The position numbers and the translations under genes were made by a program. Source: Hydractinia symbiolongicarpus (Eukaryota > Cnidaria > Hydrozoa > Anthoathecata > Hydractiniidae). Taken from it: a stretch of DNA of 64,000 nt. How positions within the stretch are numbered: position 1 is the first letter of the stretch; each line of letters begins with the position of its first letter. The stretch is taken from positions 15,015,001 to 15,079,000 of the forward strand of contig NC_079885.1 in the NCBI RefSeq assembly GCF_029227915.1. The letters run 5' to 3'. Below, in pieces: positions 20,185 through 32,254 of this stretch. A model generated the notes under the pieces. That model searched no databases. It saw nothing but the letters and a program-made list of their open reading frames with translations, and was not told where the DNA came from.

Positions 20185-20303
20185 GTCTACGACCATACCA
20201 CGATGAACACACCTGTTCTCGTCCGATCACGGAAGTTAAGCATCGACGGGCCGGGATGGTACTTGGATGGGGGACCGCCTGGGAACTCCCGGTGTCGTAG
20301 GCT
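20185..20303 (+). rRNA. 5S rRNA: 5S rRNA copy 39 (type G)
   Basis: T62A and A74G. First gene of the four-gene repeat. TTTAT in place of the terminator, class Q spacer. Confidence 0.95.
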
Positions 20304-20753
20304 ATTGACTTTATCGCGTTACATTATTTATCATTACGACTTTAACGTATCTTTTTTACGCAATAGCCGCCGAGTAAATCAAGTAAGGGACATGATTAGA
20401 AGTTTCTTTCCCTTAAAAAGGGCTACAATCTTGCTGCAATAAATGCGCCACGTCGCAAATGAATGGATTAAGAGCGTCAGACAAAGAAAATGGCGATGTA
20501 GTTAATTTGCTAATTAACTTTGTCATATGAAAATTAAGTCTGCAAGTACCCTAGATTGCCTTCGATGGAACTTTTTACCGGAAATCTTAAAGCGCATGAT
20601 TATCGTAATTAATTGATAGCGCTTGAAATGAGCTTTCAAATGCACATAAACACGACCTATTTCGGATGATCCAGTCAAGAAATATGACCTATAAAGTTTA
20701 AACCATTTTTGATGTAATGTGCTAATAAATCGTAGATATCTGCCCGTTTGTTT

Positions 20754-20872
20754 CTCTACGACCATACCACGATGAACACACCTGTTCTCGTCCGATCACG
20801 GAAGTTAAGCATCGTCGGGCCGGGATAGTACTTGGATGGGGCACCGCCTGGGATCTCCCGGTGTCGTAGGCT
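20754..20872 (+). rRNA. 5S rRNA: 5S rRNA copy 40 (type U)
   Basis: G1C, G89C, A101T. G1C loses the terminal helix I pair and changes the presumed start base to C, so transcription may start one base away. T5 terminator; class Q spacer with ATAGCTGCCGAG. Confidence 0.94.
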
Positions 20873-21322
20873 ATTGACTTTTTCACGTTACATTATTTAT
20901 CATTACGACTTTAACGTATCTTTTTTACGCAATAGCTGCCGAGTAAATCAAGTAAAGGACATGATTAGAAGTTTCTTTTCCTTAAAAAGGGCTACAATCT
21001 TGCTGCAATAAATGCGCCACGTCGCAAATGAATGGATTAAGAGCGTCAGACAAAGAAAATGGCGATGCAGTTAATTTGCTAATTAACTTTGTCATATGAA
21101 AATTAAGTCTGCAAGTACCCTAGATTGCCTTCGTTGGAACTTTTTACCGGAAATCTTAAAGCGCATGGTTGTCGTAATTAATGGATAGCGCTTGAAATGA
21201 GCTTTCAAATGCACATAAACACGACCTATTTCGGATGATCCAGTCAAGAAATATGACCTTTAAAATTTAAACCATTTTTGATGTAATGTGCTAATAAATC
21301 GTAGATATCTGCCCGTTTGTTT

Positions 21323-21441
21323 GTCTACGACCATACCACGATGAACACACCTGTTCCCGTCCGATCTCGGAAGTTAAGCATCGTCGGGCCGGGATAGTAC
21401 TTGGATGGGGGACCGCCTGGGATCTCCCGGTGTCGTAGGCT
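21323..21441 (+). rRNA. 5S rRNA: 5S rRNA copy 41 (type U)
   Basis: T35C, A45T, A101T. The first two changes always occur together in this array. T5 terminator, class Q spacer. Confidence 0.95.
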
Positions 21442-21891
21442 ATTGACTTTTTCACGTTACATTATTTATCATTACGACTTTAACGTATCTTTTTTACGCA
21501 ATAGCCGCCGAGTAAATCAAGTAAGGGACATGATTAGAAGTTTCTTTCCCTTAAAAAGGGCTACAATCTTGCTGCAATAAATGCGCCACGTCACAAATGA
21601 ATGGATTAAGAGCGTCAGATAAAGAAAATGGCGATGTAGTTAATTTGCTAATTAACTTTGTCATATGAAAATTAAGTCTGCAAGTACCCTAGATTGCCTT
21701 CGTTGGAACTTTTTACCGGAAATCTTAAAGCGCATGGTTGTCGTAATTAATAGATAGCGCTTGAAATGAGCTTTCAAATGCACATAAACACGACCTATTT
21801 CGGATGATCCAGTCAAGAAATATGACCTTTAAAATTTAAACCATTTTTGATGTAATGTGCTAATAAATCGTAGAAATCTGCCCGTTTGTTT

Positions 21892-22010
21892 GTCTACGAC
21901 CATACCACGATGAACACACCTGTTCTCGTCCAATCACGGAAGTTAAGCATCGTCGGGCCGGGATAGTACTTGGATGGGGGACCGCCTGGGATCTCCCGGT
22001 GTCGTAGGCT
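21892..22010 (+). rRNA. 5S rRNA: 5S rRNA copy 42 (type U)
   Basis: G41A and A101T. 5' flank GTAGAAATCTG. T5 terminator, class P spacer. Confidence 0.95.
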
Positions 22011-22460
22011 ATTGACTTTTTCACGTTACATTATTTATCATTACGACTGTGACGTATCTTTTTTACGCAATAGCCGCTGAGTAAATCAAGTAAGGGACTT
22101 GATTAGAAGTTTCTTTCCCTTCAAAACGGCTACGATCTGGCTGCAATAAATGCGCCACGTCGCAAATGAATGGATTACGAGCGTCAGACAAAGAAAATGG
22201 CGATGTAGTTAATTTGCTAATTAACTTTGTCATATGAAAATTAAGTCTGAAAGTACCCTAGATTGCCTTCTTTGGAACTTTTTATCGGAAATCTTAAAGC
22301 GAATGGTTGTCGTAATTAATAGATAGCGCTTGAAATGAGCTTTCAAGTGCACATAAACACGAACTATTTCCGATCACCCAGTCAAGAATTATGATCTTTA
22401 AAGTTCGAACCATTTTCGATGTAATGTGCTAATAAATCGTAGATATCTACCCGTATGTTT

Positions 22461-22579
22461 GTCTACGACCATACCACGATGAACACACCTGTTCTCGTCC
22501 GATCACGGAAGTTAAGCATCGACGGGCCGGGATGGTACTTGGATTGGGGACCGCCTGGGAACTCCCGGTGTCGTAGGCT
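22461..22579 (+). rRNA. 5S rRNA: 5S rRNA copy 43 (type G)
   Basis: T62A, A74G, G85T; G85T lies in box C and is shared only with copy 50. TTTAT in place of the terminator, class Q spacer. Confidence 0.94.
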
Positions 22580-23029
22580 ATTGACTTTATCGCGTTACAT
22601 TATTTATCATTACGACTTTAACGTATCTTTTTTACGCAATAGCCGCCGAGTAAATCAAGTAAGGGACATGATTAGAAGTTTCTTTCCCTTAAAAAGGGCT
22701 ACAATCTTGCTGCAATAAATGCGCCACGTCGCAAATGAATGGATTAAGAGCGTCAGACAAAGAAAATGGCGATGTAGTTAATTTGCTAATTAACTTTGTC
22801 ATATGAAAATTAAGTCTGCAAGTACCCTAGATTGCCTTCGATGGAACTTTTTACCGGAAATCTTAAAGCGCATGATTATCGTAATTAATTGATAGCGCTT
22901 GAAATGAGCTTTCAAATGCACATAAACACGACCTATTTCGGATGATCCAGTCAAGAAATATGACCTATAAAGTTTAAACCATTTTTGATGTAATGTGCTA
23001 ATAAATCGTAGATATCTGCCCGTTTGTTT

Positions 23030-23148
23030 CTCTACGACCATACCACGATGAACACACCTGTTCTCGTCCGATCACGGAAGTTAAGCATCGTCGGGCCGGG
23101 ATAGTACTTGGATGGGGCACCGCCTGGGATCTCCCGGTGTCGTAGGCT
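23030..23148 (+). rRNA. 5S rRNA: 5S rRNA copy 44 (type U)
   Basis: G1C, G89C, A101T. T5 terminator, class Q spacer. Confidence 0.94.
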
Positions 23149-23598
23149 ATTGACTTTTTCACGTTACATTATTTATCATTACGACTTTAACGTATCTTTT
23201 TTACGCAATAGCTGCCGAGTAAATCAAGTAAAGGACATGATTAGAAATTTCTTTTCCTTAAAAAGGGCTACAATCTTGCTGCAATAAATGCGCCACGTCG
23301 CAAATGAATGGATTAAGAGCGTCAGACAAAGAAAATGGCGATGTAGTTAATTTGCTAATTAACTTTGTCATATGAAAATTAAGTCTGCAAGTACCCTAGA
23401 TTGCCTTCGTTGGAACTTTTTACCGGAAATCTTAAAGCGCATGGTTGTCGTAATTAATGGATAGCGCTTGAAATGAGCTTTCAAATGCACATAAACACGA
23501 CCTATTTCGGATGATCCAGTCAAGAAATATGACCTTTAAAATTTAAACCATTTTTGATGTAATGTGCTAATAAATCGTAGATATCTGCCCGTTTGTTT

Positions 23599-23717
23599 GT
23601 CTACGACCATACCACGATGAACACACCTGTTCCCGTCCGATCTCGGAAGTTAAGCATCGTCGGGCCGGGATAGTACTTGGATGGGGGACCGCCTGGGATC
23701 TCCCGGTGTCGTAGGCT
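23599..23717 (+). rRNA. 5S rRNA: 5S rRNA copy 45 (type U)
   Basis: T35C, A45T, A101T. T5 terminator, class Q spacer. Confidence 0.95.
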
Positions 23718-24167
23718 ATTGACTTTTTCACGTTACATTATTTATCATTACGACTTTAACGTATCTTTTTTACGCAATAGCCGCCGAGTAAATCAAGTAA
23801 GGGACATGATTAGAAGTTTCTTTCCCTTAAAAAGGGCTACAATCTTGCTGCAATAAATGCGCCACGTCGCAAATGAATGGATTAAGAGCGTCAGATAAAG
23901 AAAATGGCGATGTAGTTAATTTGCTAATTAACTTTGTCATATGAAAATTAAGTCTGCAAGTACCCTAGATTGCCTTCGTTGGAACTTTTTACCGGAAATC
24001 TTAAAGCGCATGGTTGTCGTAATTAATGGATAGCGCTTGAAATGAGCTTTCAAATGCACATAAACATGACCTATTTCGGATGATCCAGTCAAGAAATATG
24101 ACCTTTAAAATTTAAACCATTTTTGATGTAATGTGCTAATAAATCGTAGAAATCTGCCCGTTTGTTT

Positions 24168-24286
24168 GTCTACGACCATACCACGATGAACACACCTGTT
24201 CTCGTCCAATCACGGAAGTTAAGCATCGTCGGGCCGGGATAGTACTTGGATGGGGGACCGCCTGGGATCTCCCGGTGTCGTAGGCT
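24168..24286 (+). rRNA. 5S rRNA: 5S rRNA copy 46 (type U)
   Basis: G41A and A101T. T5 terminator, class P spacer. Confidence 0.95.
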
Positions 24287-24736
24287 ATTGACTTTTTCAC
24301 GTTACATTATTTATCATTACGACTGTGACGTATCTTTTTTACGCAATAGCCGCTGAGTAAATCAAGTAAGGGACTTGATTAGAAGTTTCTTTCCCTTCAA
24401 AACGGCTACGATCTGGCTGCAATAAATGCGCCACGTCGCAAATGAATGGATTACGAGCGTCAGACAAAGAAAATGGCGATGTAGTTAATTTGCTAATTAA
24501 CTTTGTCATATGAAAATTAAGTCTGAAAGTACCCTAGATTGCCTTCTTTGGAACTTTTTATCGGAAATCTTAAAGCGAATGGTTGTCGTAATTAATAGAT
24601 AGCGCTTGAAATGAGCTTTCAAGTGCACATAAACACGAACTATTTCCGATCACCCAGTCAAGAATTATGATCTTTAAAGTTCGAACCATTTTCGATGTAA
24701 TGTGCTAATAAATCGTAGATATCTACCCGTATGTTT

Positions 24737-24855
24737 GTCTACGACCATACCACGATGAACACACCTGTTCTCGTCCGATCACGGAAGTTAAGCATCGACA
24801 GGCCGGGATGGTACTTGGATGGGGGACCGCCTGGGAACTCCCGGTGTCGTAGGCT
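24737..24855 (+). rRNA. 5S rRNA: 5S rRNA copy 47 (type G)
   Basis: T62A, G64A, A74G; G64A is shared with copy 54. TTTAT in place of the terminator, class Q spacer. Confidence 0.94.
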
Positions 24856-25305
24856 ATTGACTTTATCGCGTTACATTATTTATCATTACGACTTTAACGT
24901 ATCTTTTTTACGCAATAGCCGCCGAGTAAATCAAGTAAGGGACATGATTAGAAGTTTCTTTCCCTTAAAAAGGGCTACAATCTTGCTGCAATAAATGCGC
25001 CACGTCGCAAATGAATGGATTAAGAGCGTCAGACAAAGAAAATGGCGATGTAGTTAATTTGCTAATTAACTTTGTCATATGAAAATTAAGTCTGCAAGTA
25101 CCCTAGATTGCCTTCGATGGAACTTTTTACCGGAAATCTTAAAGCGCATGATTATCGTAATTAATTGATAGCGCTTGAAATGAGCTTTCAAATGCACATA
25201 AACACGACCTATTTCGGATGATCCAGTCAAGAAATATGACCTATAAAGTTTAAACCATTTTTGATGTAATGTGCTAATAAATCGTAGATATCTGCCCGTT
25301 TGTTT

Positions 25306-25424
25306 CTCTACGACCATACCACGATGAACACACCTGTTCTCGTCCGATCACGGAAGTTAAGCATCGTCGGGCCGGGATAGTACTTGGATGGGGCACCGCC
25401 TGGGATCTCCCGGTGTCGTAGGCT
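25306..25424 (+). rRNA. 5S rRNA: 5S rRNA copy 48 (type U)
   Basis: G1C, G89C, A101T. T5 terminator, class Q spacer. Confidence 0.94.
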
Positions 25425-25874
25425 ATTGACTTTTTCACGTTACATTATTTATCATTACGACTTTAACGTATCTTTTTTACGCAATAGCTGCCGAGTAAAT
25501 CAAGTAAAGGACATGATTAGAAATTTCTTTTCCTTAAAAAGGGCTACAATCTTGCTGCAATAAATGCGCCACGTCGCAAATGAATGGATTAAGAGCGTCA
25601 GACAAAGAAAATGGCGATGTAGTTAATTTGCTAATTAACTTTGTCATATGAAAATTAAGTCTGCAAGTACCCTAGATTGCCTTCGTTGGAACTTTTTACC
25701 GGAAATCTTAAAGCGCATGGTTGTCGTAATTAATGGATAGCGCTTGAAATGAGCTTTCAAATGCACATAAACACGACCTATTTCGGATGATCCAGTCAAG
25801 AAATATGACCTTTAAAATTTAAACCATTTTTGATGTAATGTGCTAATAAATCGTAGATATCTGCCCGTTTGTTT

Positions 25875-25993
25875 GTCTACGACCATACCACGATGAACAC
25901 ACCTGTTCCCGTCCGATCTCGGAAGTTAAGCATCGTCGGGCCGGGATAGTACTTGGATGGGGGACCGCCTGGGATCTCCCGGTGTCGTAGGCT
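25875..25993 (+). rRNA. 5S rRNA: 5S rRNA copy 49 (type U)
   Basis: T35C, A45T, A101T. T5 terminator. The spacer begins as class Q and becomes class P after a switch at 26123-26160; the G41A gene expected next is missing. Confidence 0.95.
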
Positions 25994-26443
25994 ATTGACT
26001 TTTTCACGTTACATTATTTATCATTACGACTTTAACGTATCTTTTTTACGCAATAGCCGCCGAGTAAATCAAGTAAGGGACATGATTAGAAGTTTCTTTC
26101 CCTTAAAAAGGGCTACAATCTTGCTGCAATAAATGCGCCACGTCGCAAATGAATGGATTACGAGCGTCAGACAAAGAAAATGGCGATGTAGTTAATTTGC
26201 TAATTAACTTTGTCATATGAAAATTAAGTCTGAAAGTACCCTAGATTGCCTTCTTTGGAACTTTTTATCGGAAATCTTAAAGCGAATGGTTGTCGTAATT
26301 AATAGATAGCGCTTGAAATGAGCTTTCAAGTGCACATAAACACGAACTATTTCCGATCACCCAGTCAAGAATTATGATCTTTAAAGTTCGAACCATTTTC
26401 GATGTAATGTGCTAATAAATCGTAGATATCTACCCGTATGTTT

Positions 26444-26562
26444 GTCTACGACCATACCACGATGAACACACCTGTTCTCGTCCGATCACGGAAGTTAAGC
26501 ATCGACGGGCCGGGATGGTACTTGGATTGGGGACCGCCTGGGAACTCCCGGTGTCGTAGGCT
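26444..26562 (+). rRNA. 5S rRNA: 5S rRNA copy 50 (type G)
   Basis: T62A, A74G, G85T, identical to copy 43 one 3983-bp block earlier. TTTAT in place of the terminator, class Q spacer. Confidence 0.94.
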
Positions 26563-27012
26563 ATTGACTTTATCGCGTTACATTATTTATCATTACGACT
26601 TTAACGTATCTTTTTTACGCAATAGCCGCCGAGTAAATCAAGTAAGGGACATGATTAGAAGTTTCTTTCCCTTAAAAAGGGCTACAATCTTGCTGCAATA
26701 AATGCGCCACGTCGCAAATGAATGGATTAAGAGCGTCAGACAAAGAAAATGGCGATGTAGTTAATTTGCTAATTAACTTTGTCATATGAAAATTAAGTCT
26801 GCAAGTACCCTAGATTGCCTTCGATGGAACTTTTTACCGGAAATCTTAAAGCGCATGATTATCGTAATTAATTGATAGCGCTTGAAATGAGCTTTCAAAT
26901 GCACATAAACACGACCTATTTCGGATGATCCAGTCAAGAAATATGACCTATAAAGTTTAAACCATTTTTGATGTAATGTGCTAATAAATCGTAGATATCT
27001 GCCCGTTTGTTT

Positions 27013-27131
27013 CTCTACGACCATACCACGATGAACACACCTGTTCTCGTCCGATCACGGAAGTTAAGCATCGTCGGGCCGGGATAGTACTTGGATGGGG
27101 CACCGCCTGGGATCTCCCGGTGTCGTAGGCT
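27013..27131 (+). rRNA. 5S rRNA: 5S rRNA copy 51 (type U)
   Basis: G1C, G89C, A101T. T5 terminator, class Q spacer. Confidence 0.94.
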
Positions 27132-27581
27132 ATTGACTTTTTCACGTTACATTATTTATCATTACGACTTTAACGTATCTTTTTTACGCAATAGCTGCCG
27201 AGTAAATCAAGTAAAGGACATGATTAGAAATTTCTTTTCCTTAAAAAGGGCTACAATCTTGCTGCAATAAATGCGCCACGTCGCAAATGAATGGATTAAG
27301 AGCGTCAGACAAAGAAAATGGCGATGTAGTTAATTTGCTAATTAACTTTGTCATATGAAAATTAAGTCTGCAAGTACCCTAGATTGCCTTCGTTGGAACT
27401 TTTTACCGGAAATCTTAAAGCGCATGGTTGTCGTAATTAATGGATAGCGCTTGAAATGAGCTTTCAAATGCACATAAACACGACCTATTTCGGATGATCC
27501 AGTCAAGAAATATGACCTTTAAAATTTAAACCATTTTTGATGTAATGTGCTAATAAATCGTAGATATCTGCCCGTTTGTTT

Positions 27582-27700
27582 GTCTACGACCATACCACGA
27601 TGAACACACCTGTTCCCGTCCGATCTCGGAAGTTAAGCATCGTCGGGCCGGGATAGTACTTGGATGGGGGACCGCCTGGGATCTCCCGGTGTCGTAGGCT
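27582..27700 (+). rRNA. 5S rRNA: 5S rRNA copy 52 (type U)
   Basis: T35C, A45T, A101T. T5 terminator, class Q spacer. Confidence 0.95.
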
Positions 27701-28150
27701 ATTGACTTTTTCACGTTACATTATTTATCATTACGACTTTAACGTATCTTTTTTACGCAATAGCCGCCGAGTAAATCAAGTAAGGGACATGATTAGAAGT
27801 TTCTTTCCCTTAAAAAGGGCTACAATCTTGCTGCAATAAATGCGCCACGTCGCAAATGAATGGATTAAGAGCGTCAGATAAAGAAAATGGCGATGTAGTT
27901 AATTTGCTAATTAACTTTGTCATATGAAAATTAAGTCTGCAAGTACCCTAGATTGCCTTCGTTGGAACTTTTTACCGGAAATCTTAAAGCGCATGGTTGT
28001 CGTAATTAATGGATAGCGCTTGAAATGAGCTTTCAAATGCACATAAACACGACCTATTTCGGATGATCCAGTCAAGAAATATGACCTTTAAAATTTAAAC
28101 CATTTTTGATGTAATGTGCTAATAAATCGTAGAAATCTGCCCGTTTGTTT

Positions 28151-28269
28151 GTCTACGACCATACCACGATGAACACACCTGTTCTCGTCCAATCACGGAA
28201 GTTAAGCATCGTCGGGCCGGGATAGTACTTGGATGGGGGACCGCCTGGGATCTCCCGGTGTCGTAGGCT
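28151..28269 (+). rRNA. 5S rRNA: 5S rRNA copy 53 (type U)
   Basis: G41A and A101T. T5 terminator, class P spacer. Confidence 0.95.
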
Positions 28270-28719
28270 ATTGACTTTTTCACGTTACATTATTTATCAT
28301 TACGACTGTGACGTATCTTTTTTACGCAATAGCCGCTGAGTAAATCAAGTAAGGGACTTGATTAGAAGTTTCTTTCCCTTCAAAACGGCTACGATCTGGC
28401 TGCAATAAATGCGCCACGTCGCAAATGAATGGATTACGAGCGTCAGACAAAGAAAATGGCGATGTAGTTAATTTGCTAATTAACTTTGTCATATGAAAAT
28501 TAAGTCTGAAAGTACCCTAGATTGCCTTCTTTGGAACTTTTTATCGGAAATCTTAAAGCGAATGGTTGTCGTAATTAATAGATAGCGCTTGAAATGAGCT
28601 TTCAAGTGCACATAAACACGAACTATTTCCGATCACCCAGTCAAGAATTATGATCTTTAAAGTTCGAACCATTTTCGATGTAATGTGCTAATAAATCGTA
28701 GATATCTACCCGTATGTTT

Positions 28720-28838
28720 GTCTACGACCATACCACGATGAACACACCTGTTCTCGTCCGATCACGGAAGTTAAGCATCGACAGGCCGGGATGGTACTTG
28801 GATGGGGGACCGCCTGGGAACTCCCGGTGTCGTAGGCT
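28720..28838 (+). rRNA. 5S rRNA: 5S rRNA copy 54 (type G)
   Basis: T62A, G64A, A74G, as copy 47. TTTAT in place of the terminator, class Q spacer. Confidence 0.94.
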
Positions 28839-29288
28839 ATTGACTTTATCGCGTTACATTATTTATCATTACGACTTTAACGTATCTTTTTTACGCAATA
28901 GCCGCCGAGTAAATCAAGTAAGGGACATGATTAGAAGTTTCTTTCCCTTAAAAAGGGCTACAATCTTGCTGCAATAAATGCGCCACGTCGCAAATGAATG
29001 GATTAAGAGCGTCAGACAAAGAAAATGGCGATGTAGTTAATTTGCTAATTAACTTTGTCATATGAAAATTAAGTCTGCAAGTACCCTAGATTGCCTTCGA
29101 TGGAACTTTTTACCGGAAATCTTAAAGCGCATGATTATCGTAATTAATTGATAGCGCTTGAAATGAGCTTTCAAATGCACATAAACACGACCTATTTCGG
29201 ATGATCCAGTCAAGAAATATGACCTATAAAGTTTAAACCATTTTTGATGTAATGTGCTAATAAATCGTAGATATCTGCCCGTTTGTTT

Positions 29289-29407
29289 CTCTACGACCAT
29301 ACCACGATGAACACACCTGTTCTCGTCCGATCACGGAAGTTAAGCATCGTCGGGCCGGGATAGTACTTGGATGGGGCACCGCCTGGGATCTCCCGGTGTC
29401 GTAGGCT
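29289..29407 (+). rRNA. 5S rRNA: 5S rRNA copy 55 (type U)
   Basis: G1C, G89C, A101T. T5 terminator, class Q spacer. Confidence 0.94.
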
Positions 29408-29857
29408 ATTGACTTTTTCACGTTACATTATTTATCATTACGACTTTAACGTATCTTTTTTACGCAATAGCTGCCGAGTAAATCAAGTAAAGGACATGAT
29501 TAGAAATTTCTTTTCCTTAAAAAGGGCTACAATCTTGCTGCAATAAATGCGCCACGTCGCAAATGAATGGATTAAGAGCGTCAGACAAAGAAAATGGCGA
29601 TGTAGTTAATTTGCTAATTAACTTTGTCATATGAAAATTAAGTCTGCAAGTACCCTAGATTGCCTTCGTTGGAACTTTTTACCGGAAATCTTAAAGCGCA
29701 TGGTTGTCGTAATTAATGGGTAGCGCTTGAAATGAGCTTTCAAATGCACATAAACACGACCTATTTCGGATGATCCAGTCAAGAAATATGACCTTTAAAA
29801 TTTAAACCATTTTTGATGTAATGTGCTAATAAATCGTAGATATCTGCCCGTTTGTTT

Positions 29858-29976
29858 GTCTACGACCATACCACGATGAACACACCTGTTCCCGTCCGAT
29901 CTCGGAAGTTAAGCATCGTCGGGCCGGGATAGTACTTGGATGGGGGACCGCCTGGGATCTCCCGGTGTCGTAGGCT
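29858..29976 (+). rRNA. 5S rRNA: 5S rRNA copy 56 (type U)
   Basis: T35C, A45T, A101T. T5 terminator, class Q spacer. Confidence 0.95.
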
Positions 29977-30427
29977 ATTGACTTTTTCACGTTACATTAT
30001 TTATCATTACGACTTTAACGTATCTTTTTTACGCAATAGCCGCCGAGTAAATCAAGTAAGGGACATGATTAGAAGTTTCTTTCCCTTAAAAAGGGCTACA
30101 ATCTTGCTGCAATAAATGCGCCACGTCGCAAATGAATGGATTAAGAGCGTCAGATAAAGAAAATGGCGATGTAGTTAATTTGCTAATTAACTTTGTCATA
30201 TGAAAATTAAGTCTGCAAGTACCCTAGATTGCCTTCGTTGGAACTTTTTACCGGAAATCTTAAAGCGCATGGTTGTCGTAATTAATGGATAGCGCTTGAA
30301 ATGAGCTTTCAAATGCACATAAACACGACCTATTTCGGATGATCCAGTCAAGAAATATAACCTTTAAAATTTAAACCATTTTTGATGTAATGAGCTAATA
30401 AATCGTAGATATCTTTCTTTTTTGTTT

Positions 30428-30546
30428 GTCTACGACCATACCACGATGAACACACCTGTTCTCATCCGATCACGGAAGTCAAGCATCGTCGGGCCGGGAT
30501 AGTACTTGGATGGGGGACCGCCTTGGATCTCCCGGTGTCGTAGGCT
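30428..30546 (+). rRNA. 5S rRNA: 5S rRNA copy 57 (type U)
   Basis: G37A, T53C, G97T, A101T. T53C is in box A and G97T in box C and helix IV. The 5' flank is pyrimidine-rich (ATCTTTCTTTTTTG). T5 terminator followed by CCCG; class Q spacer. Confidence 0.93.
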
Positions 30547-30996
30547 ATTGACTTTTTCCCGTTACATTATTTATCATTACGACTTTAACGTATCTTTTTT
30601 ACGCAATAGCCGCCGAGTAAATCAAGTAAGGGACATGATTAGAAGTTTCTTTCCCTTAAAAAGGGCTACAATCTTGCTGCAATAAATGCGCCACGTCGCA
30701 AATGAATGGATTAAGAGCGTCAGACAAAGAAAATGGCGATGTAGTTAATTTGCTAATTAACTTTGTCATATGAAAATTAAGTCTGCAAGTACCCTAGATT
30801 GCCTTCGTTGGAACTTTTTACCGGAAATCTTAAAGCGCATGGTTGTCGTAATTAATGGATAGCGCTTGAAATGAGCTTTCAAATGCACATAAACACGACC
30901 TATTTCGGATGATCCAGTCAAGAAATATGACCTTTAAAATTTAAACCATTTTTGATGTAATGTGCTAATAAATCGTAGATATCTGCCCGTTTGTTT

Positions 30997-31115
30997 GTCT
31001 ACGACCATACCACGATGAACACACCTGTTCCCGTCCGATCTCGGAAGTTAAGCATCGTCGGGCCGGGATAGTACTTGGATGGGGGACCGCCTGGGATCTC
31101 CCGGTGTCGTAGGCT
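30997..31115 (+). rRNA. 5S rRNA: 5S rRNA copy 58 (type U)
   Basis: T35C, A45T, A101T. T5 terminator (ATTAACTTTTTC), class Q spacer. Confidence 0.95.
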
Positions 31116-31566
31116 ATTAACTTTTTCACGTTACATTATTTATCATTACGACTTTAACGTATCTTTTTTACGCAATAGCCGCCGAGTAAATCAAGTAAGG
31201 GACATGATTAGAAGTTTCTTTCCCTTAAAAAGGGCTACAATCTTGCTGCAATAAATGCGCCACGTCGCAAATGAATGGATTAAGAGCGTCAGACAAAGAA
31301 AATGGCGATGTAGTTAATTTGCTAATTAACTTTGTCATATGAAAATTAAGTCTGCAAGTACCCTAGATTGCCTTCGTTGGAACTTTTTACCGGAAATCTT
31401 AAAGCGCATGGTTGTCGTAATTAATGGATAGCGCTTGAAATGAGCTTTCAAATGCACATAAACACGACCTATTTCGGATGATCCAGTCAAGAAATATGAC
31501 CTTTAAAATTTAAACCATTTTTGATGTAATGTGCTAATAAATCGTAGATATCTTCCCTTTTTGTTT

Positions 31567-31685
31567 GTCTACGACCATACCACGATGAACACACCTGTTC
31601 TCGTCCGATCACGGAAGTTAAGCATCGTCGGGCCGGGATGGTACTTGGATGGGGTACCGCCTGGGAACTCCCGGTGTCGTAGGCT
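31567..31685 (+). rRNA. 5S rRNA: 5S rRNA copy 59 (type G without T62A, hybrid)
   Basis: A74G and G89T; T62 and C9 are kept. The flank is like that of copy 62 and the gene body and spacer are like copy 63, so the switch lies between gene positions 10 and 52. T5 terminator intact (GACTTTTTCCG); class P spacer. Confidence 0.94.
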
Positions 31686-32135
31686 ATTGACTTTTTCCGT
31701 TACATTATTTATCATTACGACTGTGACGTATCTTTTTTACGCAATAGCCGCTGAGTAAATCAAGTAAGGGACTAGATTAGAAGTTTCTTTCCCTTCAAAA
31801 CGGCTACGATCTGGCTGCAATAAATGCGCCACGTCGCAAATGAATGAATTACAAGCGTCAGACAAAGAAAATGGCGATGTAGTTAATTTGCTAAATAACT
31901 TTGTCATATGAAAATTAAGTCTGAAAGTACCCTAGATTGCCTTCGTTGGAACTTTTTACCGGAAATCTTAAAGCGCATGGTTGTCGTAATTAATGGATAG
32001 CGCTTGAAATGAGCTTTCAAATGCACATAAACACGACCTATTTCGGATGATCCAGTCAAGAAATATGACCTTTAAAATTTAAACCATTTTTGATGTAATG
32101 TGCTAATAAATCGTAGATATCTTTCCTTTTTGTTT

Positions 32136-32254
32136 GTCTACGACCATACCACGATGAACACACCTGTTCTCGTCCGATCACGGAAGTCAAGCATCGTCGG
32201 GCCGGGATAGTACTTGGATGGGGGACCGCCTTGGATCTCCCGGTGTCGTAGGCT
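32136..32254 (+). rRNA. 5S rRNA: 5S rRNA copy 60 (type U)
   Basis: T53C, G97T, A101T. Pyrimidine-rich 5' flank (TTTCCTTTTTG). T5 terminator, class Q spacer. Confidence 0.94.

Larger units (their letters stand above)
17340..20640 (+). repeat. Segment related to 10241-14130 with one unit missing
   Basis: Copies 34, 35, 36, 37, 38 and 39 match copies 19, 20, 21, 23, 24 and 25 in order. Copy 22 of the first segment, itself a near-identical neighbour of copy 21, has no partner. The offset changes from 7099 bp to 6530 bp across that gap, exactly one 569-bp unit. Confidence 0.85.
20185..30427 (+). repeat. Four-gene higher-order repeat, 2276 bp
   Basis: The order type G, G1C/G89C type U, T35C/A45T type U, G41A type U recurs: copies 39-42, 43-46, 47-49 (fourth gene missing), 50-53 and 54-56 followed by copy 57. 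The period is 2276 bp where complete and 1707 bp for the short one. Copies 43 and 50 share G85T and copies 47 and 54 share G64A, so the seven-gene block 22461-26443 was itself duplicated at an offset of 3983 bp. Confidence 0.9.
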
